Positions 1 through 7,674 are shown, numbered from the stretch's first letter. The stretch: 9,950 nt of DNA from CAYNGH01 sp964396845 (GCA_964396845.1 CAYNGH010000123.1:1-9950), one strand, 5' to 3'. Notes: generated by a model from the letters alone, not told the origin. Numbers and translations are program-made.

Positions 1-682
1 TCGGGTCATCAAACATCTTGCGGGTTTCGTTGACTGCTTTCATCTCTTCGCTGGCATAGCCGTTATCCCCGAAACTGCCGATGTGGGGAAGCAGGTTGAA
101 ACCTATCTGATGGGGATATATATGTGGGACAATCCCATCGGCCTGCCCGTCAAGAACAAGGCGGGCCTGGGTCTGCATCTCCACCACCGCATCCCTTCCA
201 GTCCCTGAAACCGACTGATATGTGCATGTGATGACCCGTTCAATACCCACCAGATCGTATATGGGCTTCAAGACAACCACCATCTGGATGGTAGAGCAAT
301 TGGGATTGGCGATAAGCCGTTTGCCGGGGACAAGATGGTGGGGATTCACCTCGGGCACCACCAGGGGAACTTCCGGGGCCATTCGATATGTGGCGGAATT
401 ATCGATGACCACTGAACCGCAATCTACAAACTTTCCAGCATATCGGTCACTGGCTATTTCTCCTCCGGCAAACAGGGCCACCTGTATTCCATCAAGATCT
501 GCCGTTTCCACATCTTCCACGGTAACCGACTGATCTCCCAGGTCCAGCACTGTGCCGGCAGAACGGCTGGAAGCAAAAAGCCTCCATGCCTTTACAGGAA
601 AATTTCGGTCAATCAAAGTCCGGATCATCTCGGTTCCTACCAGCCCTGTGGCTCCCACAACTGCTGTGATATATCTGCTCAT
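1..682 (-). CDS. asd: Aspartate-semialdehyde dehydrogenase (3' end missing)
   Basis: This enzyme reduces aspartyl-4-phosphate to aspartate-4-semialdehyde with NADPH. It is the branch-point step to lysine/diaminopimelate, threonine and methionine, and works in the cytosol. Translation of the minus strand gives 227 residues starting MSRYITAVVGATGLVG. Visible are the Rossmann NADP loop GATGLVG (residues 10-16), the FASSRSAG segment (36-43) typical of the phosphate-binding region, DNSATYRM (94-101), the active-site NPNCST with catalytic Cys129, and YQSVSGTGR (155-163). The family is usually about 330-350 residues, so roughly the last third, including the catalytic histidine region, lies beyond base 1. 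The ATG at 682 is preceded by GGAGGAAC at a suitable distance, which supports this start. The gene diverges from trmJ. In many bacteria dapA or other lysine genes follow asd, but that side is not in the window. Family assignment is firm. Confidence 0.96.
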   Translation of the reverse strand, partial: MSRYITAVVGATGLVGTEMIRTLIDRNFPVKAWRLFASSRSAGTVLDLGDQSVTVEDVETADLDGIQVALFAGGEIASDRYAGKFVDCGSVVIDNSATYRMAPEVPLVVPEVNPHHLVPGKRLIANPNCSTIQMVVVLKPIYDLVGIERVITCTYQSVSGTGRDAVVEMQTQARLVLDGQADGIVPHIYPHQIGFNLLPHIGSFGDNGYASEEMKAVNETRKMFDDP

Positions 683-814
683 TAGGTTCCTCCAAATTCA
701 AGGGGATATATTCACTTCTATTAAAAGGGGAAAGGGGAATTCCTGCAGAAACCCCTGCATAAAGTATAAGCATCTGCAGAAATTCAGGCAGATTAAGATT
801 TTCAGGAAGTAAAT
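683..814. promoter_or_regulatory. Divergent asd/trmJ promoter region
   Basis: This 132-base region separates two divergent genes and should hold a promoter for each. The asd ribosome binding site (GGAGGAAC on the minus strand) is next to 682, and AGGAAG at 804-809 serves trmJ. A TATAAG box at 764-769 is a possible -10 for trmJ, but I see no convincing -35 seventeen bases upstream. On the minus strand an AT-rich TATATC around 703-708 could be the asd -10. Neither promoter is certain. Confidence 0.4.
743..782. repeat. 9-base direct repeat CTGCAGAAA, two copies
   Basis: CTGCAGAAA occurs at 743-751 and again at 774-782, 31 bases apart start to start, about three helical turns. The two copies lie on either side of the TATAAG box at 764-769. 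Same-face spacing around a possible promoter would suit a dimeric regulator, but two short copies could also arise by chance. Confidence 0.4.
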
Positions 815-1606
815 TTGCAAATTAACCTTGACAATGTTTCGATTATACTTGTCCGCACCTGCTATCCCGGCAATATCGGTTCCGCCGCCCGGGGAATGAT
901 GAACTTCGGCCTTGGCAGGATGATACTGGTCAATCCGCAGTGTTCTTTTACCGATGAAGCCTATCAGAAGGCCAGGACAGCCGCCCACATTTTCCAGAAT
1001 GCCCCGGTTTATGACAGTCTTCCCCAGGTTGCCCGAGATTTTGACATACTGGTGGGCACCAGCCGTCGAGGGCCGGAAAGGCTCCATATGATGGTTCCCC
1101 TCAGGGATTTACCAAGAGAATTGGCAGAAAGATATAATAACTGCCGGGTGGGGATTGTCTTTGGCGATGAACGGGGAGGATTGACCAACGAAGAGTTGCA
1201 AAGCTGTGCCTTTTACACCAGCATTCCTGCTCATCCGGATTTTGAATCCCTGAACCTGGCTCACGCAGTTACCATTGTCGCCTATGAGCTTTACCAGATG
1301 GCAGTGAGTGATTCGATTAAAACCCACAAGGAGCTGGTGGATCAGCCCCGGGTAAATCACCTGACCTGCCATATCGAGGCCTTTCTGAAGGCTGTTGATT
1401 TTCCCCGCCGGGGCAGTCCCGGCCGGGTCATTTCTGATGTCAAAAGAATGCTTTCCACCACAGAACTTCGCCGGACCGATGTGAATCTTATTCATGGCTT
1501 CATGCGTTACATGGAAGATCAGTTTCTGGGGGGACAGCTTGAAGTCTGTAACCTTGAAAATGAAAGGGACAATGCAGGAATGGGCCGGGATAAATCGAAA
1601 CATTGA
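815..1606 (+). CDS. trmJ: tRNA (cytidine/uridine-32-2'-O)-methyltransferase, TrmJ/LasT-like SpoU family
   Basis: This is a SPOUT-class RNA methyltransferase that uses S-adenosylmethionine to 2'-O-methylate RNA. The TrmJ branch acts on position 32 of the tRNA anticodon loop. The 263-residue product shows the three SpoU motifs: motif 1 around NIGSAARGMMNFG (20-32, with Asn20 and Arg26), motif 2 FGDERGGLTNEEL (116-128, with Glu118), and motif 3 SLNLAHAVTIVAYEL (145-159), which forms part of the knotted SAM site. The C-terminal part, about 165-263, matches the length of the TrmJ helical extension, and the total length is close to the roughly 245 residues of known TrmJ. The start is TTG at 815, six codons before the conserved VSIILVRT strand, with AGGAAG five bases upstream. 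There is no nearby in-frame ATG that would keep that strand. The S41-like gene follows 42 bases later on the same strand, so the two are probably co-transcribed. Family is firm; the exact tRNA position is inferred from overall likeness to TrmJ. Confidence 0.88.
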   Translation: MQINLDNVSIILVRTCYPGNIGSAARGMMNFGLGRMILVNPQCSFTDEAYQKARTAAHIFQNAPVYDSLPQVARDFDILVGTSRRGPERLHMMVPLRDLPRELAERYNNCRVGIVFGDERGGLTNEELQSCAFYTSIPAHPDFESLNLAHAVTIVAYELYQMAVSDSIKTHKELVDQPRVNHLTCHIEAFLKAVDFPRRGSPGRVISDVKRMLSTTELRRTDVNLIHGFMRYMEDQFLGGQLEVCNLENERDNAGMGRDKSKH

Positions 1607-1648
1607 GAAATTTCCAGATAACCCTGGTATTGATAAGGGGGATTTCAT

Positions 1649-2977
1649 ATGAAAAAAAGATCATTTATTATTGCAGTATTCCTGGTTGCTGTCATTCTCG
1701 TTTCTGCCGGCGGTGGTGCTTTTGCCCGGGATGAGGTCAAACATCTGGGCCCCGGAGATGTTGTTGCCCTGGCGGGGATAATAACCAACGAGTTTTATGA
1801 GAAAACAGAAATCACTGAGCTGATGAGCAGATATATTGACGGGGTCCGCAAGGGATCAGAAGAACTGGGCCTCTCAGATCCTCTCTCAGGGATAGAATCC
1901 TCGGCCAGTGTTCAGCTTGTGGCAGAACAGGTAAATGAAGCCTTGACGAAGGCGGGGCTGTCCGGTGATGACGCCGGTGTTCTTGTTCGTCGGGGCCTGG
2001 AGGCTATGGTATCTGGGCTGTCTGACGAAGGATGCATGTTTTATGAGCCTGGCAAATACCACAGAACCCTGCGGGAAATGGGATATAACAAGGGCGGTTG
2101 TGGATTTTTCGTTGACCAGACTCCCGATTTGGAAGGCCGGTTCATTATAATTGAAACTCTGCAGGATTTTCCCGCAGAAAAGGGAGGAGTTCAGGCCGGG
2201 GATCGGATAGCGGAAGTGGACGGCAAACCCGTAAAGGGAATGACCTTTTACAATCTGGCCGATGTGGTTCGAGGCCCAGTGGGGAGCAATGTAATAATTA
2301 CCGTGGTTCGGGATGGAGAATATCTTGCCATACCGATCCGGCGTACATGGCTTGGCCCCAATCCCAACAGCCTCAGACACGAAATAATTAAAGGTGCTGA
2401 GGTGGGCATCATTAAGTTCAGGTTTCTCGGACGGCGGATAAATTATGATCTTTTAGAAAAAGATTCTTATTTTAAAGAAAACAAGGTTCACGGGATCATC
2501 TGGGATATGCGAAACAGCTCCGGTACCATGGAAGGTGCCCTGGAGCTTTCAGCATTGTTTGTGCCAGCAGGCGAACCTTTTGTCAGCAAGGTTTTCCGGG
2601 ACGGCAGGGAAACTTTTCGAGGAATGGCAGGATCAGCCCCGGAAAAACCCCAGGCGATAATCATAAACCGCCACACGGATCCTTCCTCGGCGCTGGTGGC
2701 CATAATCCTGAACAAATTTGCCGAGGTTCCCATTGTTGGAGAACCGGCTCCCTGGAAGGGGGATATGACCCACACTCACCGGCTGTCCGACGGCTCTGCT
2801 GTGTCAATTGTTTATGGCTTCTATGAATTATCCACCGGGGACAGCCTTAAAAACGATGACCCCGTGAAGCCCACGGTGGAAGTGATTCAGCCCTCTGTCC
2901 CTCCTTATGGAGAGAAAGGGGATATTCAGCTTATGAATGCCCTGGAGGTGTTGATGGATCACCCGGATGTGGAATGA
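1649..2977 (+). CDS. Exported PDZ protein of the S41 (C-terminal processing protease) type, catalytic serine uncertain
   Basis: This 442-residue protein starts at an ATG with AAGGGGG upstream. Residues 1-26 form a classic Sec signal: MKKR, a hydrophobic core, then AFA before Arg27. A segment near 115-150 resembles the helical lead-in of CtpA-type proteases. A PDZ domain follows at about 150-230, with the carboxylate-binding-loop area near GGVQAGD (179-185) and DGKPVKGM. The C-terminal S41-like core includes IIWDMRNSSG (283-292), the counterpart of the LDLRNNPGG strand and loop, then IIINRHTDPSSA and VGEPAPWKGD. Lys370 of WKG lines up with the catalytic lysine of GKG in E. coli Tsp. At the expected serine position, 25 residues earlier, there is Pro345, with Ser346 and Ser347 next to it, and the usual SASE pattern is absent. 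It may be a shifted active site or a non-proteolytic PDZ/S41 relative. The likely place is the periplasm or outer envelope. It is probably co-transcribed with trmJ, 42 bases upstream. Confidence 0.8.
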   Translation: MKKRSFIIAVFLVAVILVSAGGGAFARDEVKHLGPGDVVALAGIITNEFYEKTEITELMSRYIDGVRKGSEELGLSDPLSGIESSASVQLVAEQVNEALTKAGLSGDDAGVLVRRGLEAMVSGLSDEGCMFYEPGKYHRTLREMGYNKGGCGFFVDQTPDLEGRFIIIETLQDFPAEKGGVQAGDRIAEVDGKPVKGMTFYNLADVVRGPVGSNVIITVVRDGEYLAIPIRRTWLGPNPNSLRHEIIKGAEVGIIKFRFLGRRINYDLLEKDSYFKENKVHGIIWDMRNSSGTMEGALELSALFVPAGEPFVSKVFRDGRETFRGMAGSAPEKPQAIIINRHTDPSSALVAIILNKFAEVPIVGEPAPWKGDMTHTHRLSDGSAVSIVYGFYELSTGDSLKNDDPVKPTVEVIQPSVPPYGEKGDIQLMNALEVLMDHPDVE

Positions 2978-3149
2978 ACCGTTGCATAAAAACAAAAGCT
3001 GTATTCACAGTGATTATGTATTCATCGGATTATAATGTTTTGAAGGGCCAGACAGGAGATTTCATCCCACCGGCGAAGTTAATTTTCTGGCTTTCGTCTG
3101 AAGCCCTGTTCAGGTGTCTTCAATAGATTGAGGGGAAAAAGATAATACT
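2978..3149 (+). promoter_or_regulatory. Intergenic leader with a perfect TATAAT box
   Basis: This gap of 172 bases precedes the small charged protein gene. A perfect TATAAT stands at 3031-3036. The best -35 match upstream is TTCACA at 3004-3009, but the 21-base spacing is longer than the optimal 17, so the promoter would need an activator or is only apparent. If it is real, the transcript has a 5' leader of about 105 bases. No clear terminator hairpin with a T-run is visible after the S41-like gene, so read-through from upstream is also possible. Confidence 0.35.
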
Positions 3150-3587
3150 ATGTATATTCCAACGGAAGATAAACTCTTCGAACACAAGTGCCAGTTCAAG
3201 AACATGAAGCTCAGCGCTTTCAATCCCAAGTCCCTTACATATTACTGCCAGATATGCGGTGGAAAGTTCATAATCGAAAAGGACATGAAGGACTGGGGAG
3301 AGATATTCGGCGAGCCTATCAATTTAAGGTTAAACAAGCGGGTTCTTCTGCTGGTGCTGGAGGGCCGTGAAGAACAGGCCAAGAAAGAAGAGGAAATTCT
3401 CTCCCGCAAGGAAGAAGAAGCCAGAAAAAAAGCCGTGGAAGCCCGGACAAAAGCCCTGGAGGAAGCAAAAGAACAGGAGCAGGAAAGGCTTCGCCGTCTG
3501 CAGGAGGAAACCCTGAGGGAGCTTGGAGTTAGTGCCCAGGAAGTAGATTCAGCATCAGATGTGGAAAATGATGCAGAAGAACCATAG
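3150..3587 (+). CDS. Small protein with an N-terminal Cys/His cluster and a charged C-terminal helix, unknown function
   Basis: I do not recognise this 145-residue protein. The N-terminus carries His12 and Cys14 in EHKCQFKN, then YYCQICGGKF with Cys33 and Cys36. A HxC plus CxxC arrangement eighteen residues apart could bind one zinc ion as a compact ribbon. Residues 37-70 look globular (DWGEIFGEPINLRL, then RVLLLVLEG). From about 73 to 125 the chain is almost entirely Glu, Lys, Arg, Ala and Gln with spaced Leu, so it is probably a long single helix or coiled coil. The last 20 residues are acidic (DVENDAEEP). There is no signal peptide or membrane segment, so the protein should be cytoplasmic. 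The ATG at 3150 is preceded by GAGGGG at 3130-3135, a rather long 14-base spacing. Codon use resembles its neighbours and the charged helix is not a low-complexity frame artefact. It might be a nucleic-acid-binding or scaffold protein, but this is a guess. Confidence 0.75.
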   Translation: MYIPTEDKLFEHKCQFKNMKLSAFNPKSLTYYCQICGGKFIIEKDMKDWGEIFGEPINLRLNKRVLLLVLEGREEQAKKEEEILSRKEEEARKKAVEARTKALEEAKEQEQERLRRLQEETLRELGVSAQEVDSASDVENDAEEP

Positions 3588-3723
3588 GAAGAAAATCCTT
3601 CTGCTGGCGACAGTGGTGAATAAATTTTATTTCGTTAGCTGATAATTTCACAGCATTGACAGTCCCTGAAAGGAGCACTCAGGCAAACATCGGCAGTGTA
3701 GCTGTCATAACCGGGGTTGAAAA

Positions 3724-5331
3724 GTGAAAGACACAAATAAAAAGAACCCAGATGCCAGGAGGATTTGGGGAATATGTATCCTTCTGTTTATTATTATTCT
3801 GACAGTTTTTTATGCGGTAAACTACCTCGATGCAAGGCGCACTTTGAATTCCTTGAGTATCAGTGACGGTGCTCACATCAACCGGAGAACCCTTCGAATT
3901 ACCTTTGAAAATCACGGTTATTTCCATCCTCTTCGTTTTTATCTTGACGGGGAGGACATCACCCGGGAAGTCCGGTACGCCGGGAAGAGCGCCAGCCTGG
4001 ACCTGATGCTCAATAAAGATGGAAACCACCGGCTCATTGTGGGAGTGTCCCATAGAATCAATCATGTCACCTTCCTTCCTCTGGAGAAGATTATTAATTT
4101 CACCGTGGACACGATCCCCCCTCATGTTGCCATTTCCAGCCCAAGAAGTGAACTGGTGAGTAACCGGGAGATTCTGCTGGAAGGAGAAACCGAGCCAAAC
4201 TGTTCTGTAACCATCAAGGTGAATGACAGGCCTCTGTCAGCAGGAATCCGCCGTGACGGGAGTTTCATGGAAAAAATTCACCTGGACCGGGAAGTCAACA
4301 ACATTACAATCCTGGCCACAGATCCTGCAGGCAACAGTTCTTTTGCATCTCACAGAGTCATTCTGGATGACACACCGCCGGAGATTGTCATGCTCAGTCC
4401 CGGCCTGGGCCAGATATTAAACAGGAACAGTGCAACCCTTTCTGCTTTTATGAATGATACCGGTTCCGGGCTTGCGGATTATTTCTTTGAAATTGACGAT
4501 GTAAGAATCGACGGGCGTTATGATCCCAGGGACGGCACCTTTACCGCCGTGATAGAGAGGCTTGATGAAGGACGATACGATGTCACTGCGGTGGCGGTGG
4601 ATCGCTCGGGTCTTGTCAGTCGCAGTCCCTGGAGCTTTGTTGTGAATACCACTGATGAGCCAGGTCTTCATGCCATAAGGCCGGGAGCAATGGGTGGAGA
4701 TGTGCGGGCTGTTCAGGGGCGTCTTGTAAATTTAGGTTATCTGGATGACGATCAGGTTACTGGAGTTTTTGATGATACCACCACAATGGCAGTGCGCAAG
4801 TTACAGCTGGACCGGAATCTTTCTTCCGACGGCATAGTCAACAGGGAAACCCTGATGGCCCTGTCCAACAAGATCAATATTTATCTTGATGAGTTTTCCC
4901 TGTATCTCATTTCTCCCGACGACCAGGTGATAAGACACTATCCCATCGCCTGCGGTAGCCCTTATTATCCCACTCCACCAGGTCATTATCATGTGCTGGA
5001 AAAAGTATATCATCCGGCATGGTATCCACCACCTTCACCCTGGGCCAGGGGTAAGAAACCAGCCCCGCCAGGGCCGGGAAATCCCCTGGGGACCCGCTGG
5101 ATCGGCCTCAATGCTGAAATCCTGGGGATTCATGGCACTCCGGAATCCTGGTCTATCGGTTCTGCCGCATCCCATGGCTGTATCCGCATGTATATTCATC
5201 AGGTGGAAGAACTCTTCGAGTTGATATGCATCGGCACTCCCGTAAATATTTTCTCCAGCCGTCCCATTGAACATGAAAAATATCGTGTCGAAGAAGAGGA
5301 AGAAAAAAATACCACGGCATCAATGAATTAA
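3724..5331 (+). CDS. Membrane-anchored L,D-transpeptidase (YkuD) with Ig-like and peptidoglycan-binding domains
   Basis: YkuD enzymes form 3-3 cross-links in peptidoglycan or attach proteins to it, using a cysteine nucleophile outside the cytoplasmic membrane. The 535-residue product has a short basic cytoplasmic head and one membrane helix (about 15-33, GICILLFIIILTVFYAV). Three apparent Ig-like beta domains follow (about 40-136, 137-220 and 221-315). The second and third each open with a DT(I/P)PP linker, as in repeated bacterial Ig-like modules. A peptidoglycan-binding domain of the PG_binding_1 type spans about 318-380 (GGDVRAVQGRLVNLGYL, later VRKLQLDRNLSSDG). The YkuD domain is about 386-508, with His470 in IHGTPESW and the signature SHGCIRM, in which Cys486 is the nucleophile and His484 and Arg488 are present. 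The active site therefore looks intact. An acidic tail EEEEEK follows. The start is GTG at 3724. GGGG just upstream is a modest ribosome binding site, and the membrane helix begins soon after, which supports the start. The gene converges on the HD-GYP gene. Confidence 0.92.
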   Translation: MKDTNKKNPDARRIWGICILLFIIILTVFYAVNYLDARRTLNSLSISDGAHINRRTLRITFENHGYFHPLRFYLDGEDITREVRYAGKSASLDLMLNKDGNHRLIVGVSHRINHVTFLPLEKIINFTVDTIPPHVAISSPRSELVSNREILLEGETEPNCSVTIKVNDRPLSAGIRRDGSFMEKIHLDREVNNITILATDPAGNSSFASHRVILDDTPPEIVMLSPGLGQILNRNSATLSAFMNDTGSGLADYFFEIDDVRIDGRYDPRDGTFTAVIERLDEGRYDVTAVAVDRSGLVSRSPWSFVVNTTDEPGLHAIRPGAMGGDVRAVQGRLVNLGYLDDDQVTGVFDDTTTMAVRKLQLDRNLSSDGIVNRETLMALSNKINIYLDEFSLYLISPDDQVIRHYPIACGSPYYPTPPGHYHVLEKVYHPAWYPPPSPWARGKKPAPPGPGNPLGTRWIGLNAEILGIHGTPESWSIGSAASHGCIRMYIHQVEELFELICIGTPVNIFSSRPIEHEKYRVEEEEEKNTTASMN

Positions 5332-5438
5332 TTTTTTCTTTCTATAGGGTGTATCTTGAAACTATTCCGCATTCTCAGGCAGACCTTCTGTGCAGTTGAC
5401 TGGGTTTGACCCTTCCGGTAAGGACAGGCCCTAAAGAA

Positions 5439-5471
5439 AAAGCCGGGCATTGCGCCAGGCTTTATTATTTT
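5439..5471. terminator. Rho-independent terminator, possibly bidirectional
   Basis: The hairpin has an outer stem of six pairs (AAAGCC 5439-5444 with GGCTTT 5458-5463), one G-A mismatch, an inner stem GGC/GCC (5446-5448 with 5454-5456) and the loop ATTGC. On the plus strand it is followed by TTTATTATTTTA, a T-rich tail. On the minus strand the hairpin is followed by TTTCTTTAG, also T-rich. It lies between the two convergent genes, 107 bases after the transpeptidase stop and 36 bases beyond the HD-GYP stop. It can plausibly end both transcripts. Confidence 0.75.
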
Positions 5472-5499
5472 ATTGACTGCATTGGTGATTAGATGAAAA

Positions 5500-7668
5500 T
5501 CAATGGTGCTCCGGTCTTCTACGGCATATGGTCTGGGGATCCGATGTCCCTGTGGACATGGTTTCCAGAACCCATTCCTCATCTTCGCTGATAACATGCA
5601 GAAAAATTTCCACAACTCTGGGGTCAAACTGAGTTCCTGAGTGTTTCTTCAGTTCTCCCACTGCCACTTCCAGGGGAAGGGCCTTGCGGTATGGTCTGTC
5701 CGAGGTCATGGCGTCAAAGGCATCTGCTACTGCCAGTATCCGTGCCGGGAAAGGAATCTGGTCACCGCTGATGCTGTCGGGGTAACCTCCTGAGCCGAAT
5801 CGCTCATGATGATGATACATGATAGGCAGTATATCTCGAAACTCCTTGACAGGCTCCATTATTTTAGCTCCCAGAGTGGGATGCCGGTTCATTATTCTGA
5901 ACTCCTCATCGGTCAGCTTGCCGGGCTTGTTGAGGATCTCTTCTTTGATGTTTATCTTGCCGATGTCGTGGAGCAGTGCAGCATATCGGATTTTCTTTAC
6001 GGTATCATGCTCCATTCCAAGGTTCTGGGCAATCTTAACTGAGTATTCTGTGACTCTTTCCGAATGGCCTCTGGTGTATGGATCCCTGGCTTCAATGGCA
6101 TTGGCAAGGGCTCTTATGGAGTTCACGAACAGATCTTCCAGGCTCTTGTGCAACCGTGCGTTTTCAATGGCAATGGCTGCCTGGTTGGCCAGCATTTTCA
6201 GCAATTCCATGTCCGAGGGGTCAAAGTCGCCTCCGTCTGATTTTTCCTTGACATTCAGGACTCCGATGACCCTGCTGTGGAACATCATAGGCACTGACAA
6301 TGCTGCGGGAATAACCCTGGCAGCTTTTTCGCTCTTGGATTCAGCTTCTTTTATTCCCTTCTTGAGAAGCCTCGGCCTGCCTTCAAGGGCAACCTTTCCG
6401 GAAATTCCTTCTCCCAGGGGGATGCGGGTTTCCCGAATTACTTTTTCTGGCAGACCATGGGCAACTTCGATTTCCAGAACTTTGTTGTCCCGATCCAGGA
6501 GCATCAGAGAACCTGCACCTGCCGAAAGAAGCTGGATGGCATTATCCAGAACCTTGGTGAGGACTTCCTTGCGGTCAAGGGTGGACACAATGGTGGAGGA
6601 CAGGTCAAACAGGGCGCCGAATTCCCGGACTTTCTTTTGAATCTCGTGATAAAGCTGTGCGTTGTCAATGGCGGCGGCGGTCCCCGAAACCAGGGCCTGC
6701 ATCAGGTCCAGATCATCTGCCCTGAAACCGTCACCGTTTTCCATTCGGGTAATGCACATCATGCCTATGATTTTTTCCCTGGCCTTGACTGGTATGAGGA
6801 TCATTGATTGGAAATTATGGGAGCCCCTGAGGGTTTCAGGCAGGCCCTGGGCTTCTTTTTTCTTTACCAGCTTCGGCTGGCCTTCCGACAGGATAGTTCC
6901 CAGAAGTCCCCGATCAGCGGGGATGAAGTTTTCTTCTCCTGCCTTTCGTCCATTGCCGTGAGCTTCCAAAAGCCTCAAATTCTTTTTCTGTTCATCCAGC
7001 AGATAGACCGACCCGGTTTCTGCTTCTAACAGTTCCACTGCTTTTTTCATCACCATTCTGAGAATTTCATCCAGTTGAAGCACTCCCAGGATGGAGGCAT
7101 TAATCTGGTAAAGACCTGACATTCTCTTTAGGTTTCTCCGGTTCCGGCCCTTTTCTTCGTAAAGCAGGACAAGGAGTCGAAGGAAGGATTCCAGACGATT
7201 TTTGATTTCATGGCGTCTTTTCTCATCAATAGTAACAGCGTCGGAATGACAGAAAAAATCCATCATTCCATAAGAATCGTCGGGGATTTCCAGGTCTGCA
7301 GGCTCTTGTCCTGACAGCTGGAAGGGACCTGTGAGGATATATCCAGCTCTCTGGGATTCCGTGGGAATATCAAGAGGAACAATAAAAAACCTCACTTGTT
7401 GTTCCTTCAAATAGACTGATTTACAGGGAGCCCCCTGAAATGGAATTCTGGCGATAGTTTTTTCGATATAGCTGGCCAGGCTTCCCTCCAGGCGTCTGGA
7501 GCCTTCCGGGGTGTAATGAGTAATAATATGTCCCGAGGAATCCATAAAAACAGTATTCATTCCAGTTGTTCGAATAAGTTCTTCGAATACTTCACCAACA
7601 ACTCTTGACTCAACAAATGATTCAAAAAGAGTTTTTTTCTCATCAATTTGCTGGATTAAAAGATCCAT
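5500..7668 (-). CDS. Sensor-GAF-GAF-HD-GYP protein, probable cyclic-di-GMP phosphodiesterase
   Basis: HD-GYP proteins hydrolyse cyclic-di-GMP to GMP or pGpG and so influence motility and biofilm. From the ATG at 7668 the protein is 722 residues. The N-terminal sensor region (about 1-165) has FEELIRTTGMNTVFMDSSGH, faintly like PocR- or PAS-type ligand domains, but I cannot name it. Two GAF domains follow at about 185-340 (ETGSVYLLDE, FQSMILIPV) and 355-505 (AGAGSLMLLDRD, LSVPMMFHSRVIGVLNV), joined by helical linkers. The HD-GYP domain (about 510-690) is complete: His535 (RGHSERV), His567-Asp568 and Lys571 (LLHDIGKI), His596 (NRHPTLGA), HHHER at 619-623 leading into GSGGYP, and Asp649 (AVADAFDAMT). 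The variant HHERFGSGGYP has Ser where many have Asp or Gly. No membrane segment or signal peptide is visible, so it is cytoplasmic. Start choice: AAGAGGAAA (7675-7683) lies six bases before ATG 7668. The longer TTG start at 7740 lacks a good site. Confidence 0.93.
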   Translation of the reverse strand: MDLLIQQIDEKKTLFESFVESRVVGEVFEELIRTTGMNTVFMDSSGHIITHYTPEGSRRLEGSLASYIEKTIARIPFQGAPCKSVYLKEQQVRFFIVPLDIPTESQRAGYILTGPFQLSGQEPADLEIPDDSYGMMDFFCHSDAVTIDEKRRHEIKNRLESFLRLLVLLYEEKGRNRRNLKRMSGLYQINASILGVLQLDEILRMVMKKAVELLEAETGSVYLLDEQKKNLRLLEAHGNGRKAGEENFIPADRGLLGTILSEGQPKLVKKKEAQGLPETLRGSHNFQSMILIPVKAREKIIGMMCITRMENGDGFRADDLDLMQALVSGTAAAIDNAQLYHEIQKKVREFGALFDLSSTIVSTLDRKEVLTKVLDNAIQLLSAGAGSLMLLDRDNKVLEIEVAHGLPEKVIRETRIPLGEGISGKVALEGRPRLLKKGIKEAESKSEKAARVIPAALSVPMMFHSRVIGVLNVKEKSDGGDFDPSDMELLKMLANQAAIAIENARLHKSLEDLFVNSIRALANAIEARDPYTRGHSERVTEYSVKIAQNLGMEHDTVKKIRYAALLHDIGKINIKEEILNKPGKLTDEEFRIMNRHPTLGAKIMEPVKEFRDILPIMYHHHERFGSGGYPDSISGDQIPFPARILAVADAFDAMTSDRPYRKALPLEVAVGELKKHSGTQFDPRVVEIFLHVISEDEEWVLETMSTGTSDPQTICRRRPEHH

Positions 7669-7674
7669 ATAAAA

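Noticed and set aside
1109..1648. Minus-strand frame of 179 codons opposite trmJ
   Set aside because: It lies opposite the conserved SpoU motifs and has no recognisable domain; codon content is that of an antisense frame.
3573..3604. Inverted repeat GCAGAAG/CTTCTGC across the stop of the small charged-helix gene
   Set aside because: The loop is 18 bases and no T-run follows, so it is a weak terminator candidate at best.
3656..3661. Perfect TTGACA upstream of the transpeptidase
   Set aside because: No acceptable -10 box is found 16-18 bases downstream (the sequence there is TCAGGC), so I do not call a promoter.
3679..4125. Minus-strand frame of 148 codons opposite the start of the transpeptidase
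   Set aside because: It overlaps the membrane anchor and first domains of a well-supported gene and shows no domain or ribosome binding site of note.
5819..6640. Long open frame on the plus strand (273 codons) opposite the HD-GYP gene
   Set aside because: It is antisense to a clear HD-GYP/GAF protein with complete motifs. Its translation is Ser/Arg/Leu-rich with no recognisable domain, as expected of a shadow frame.
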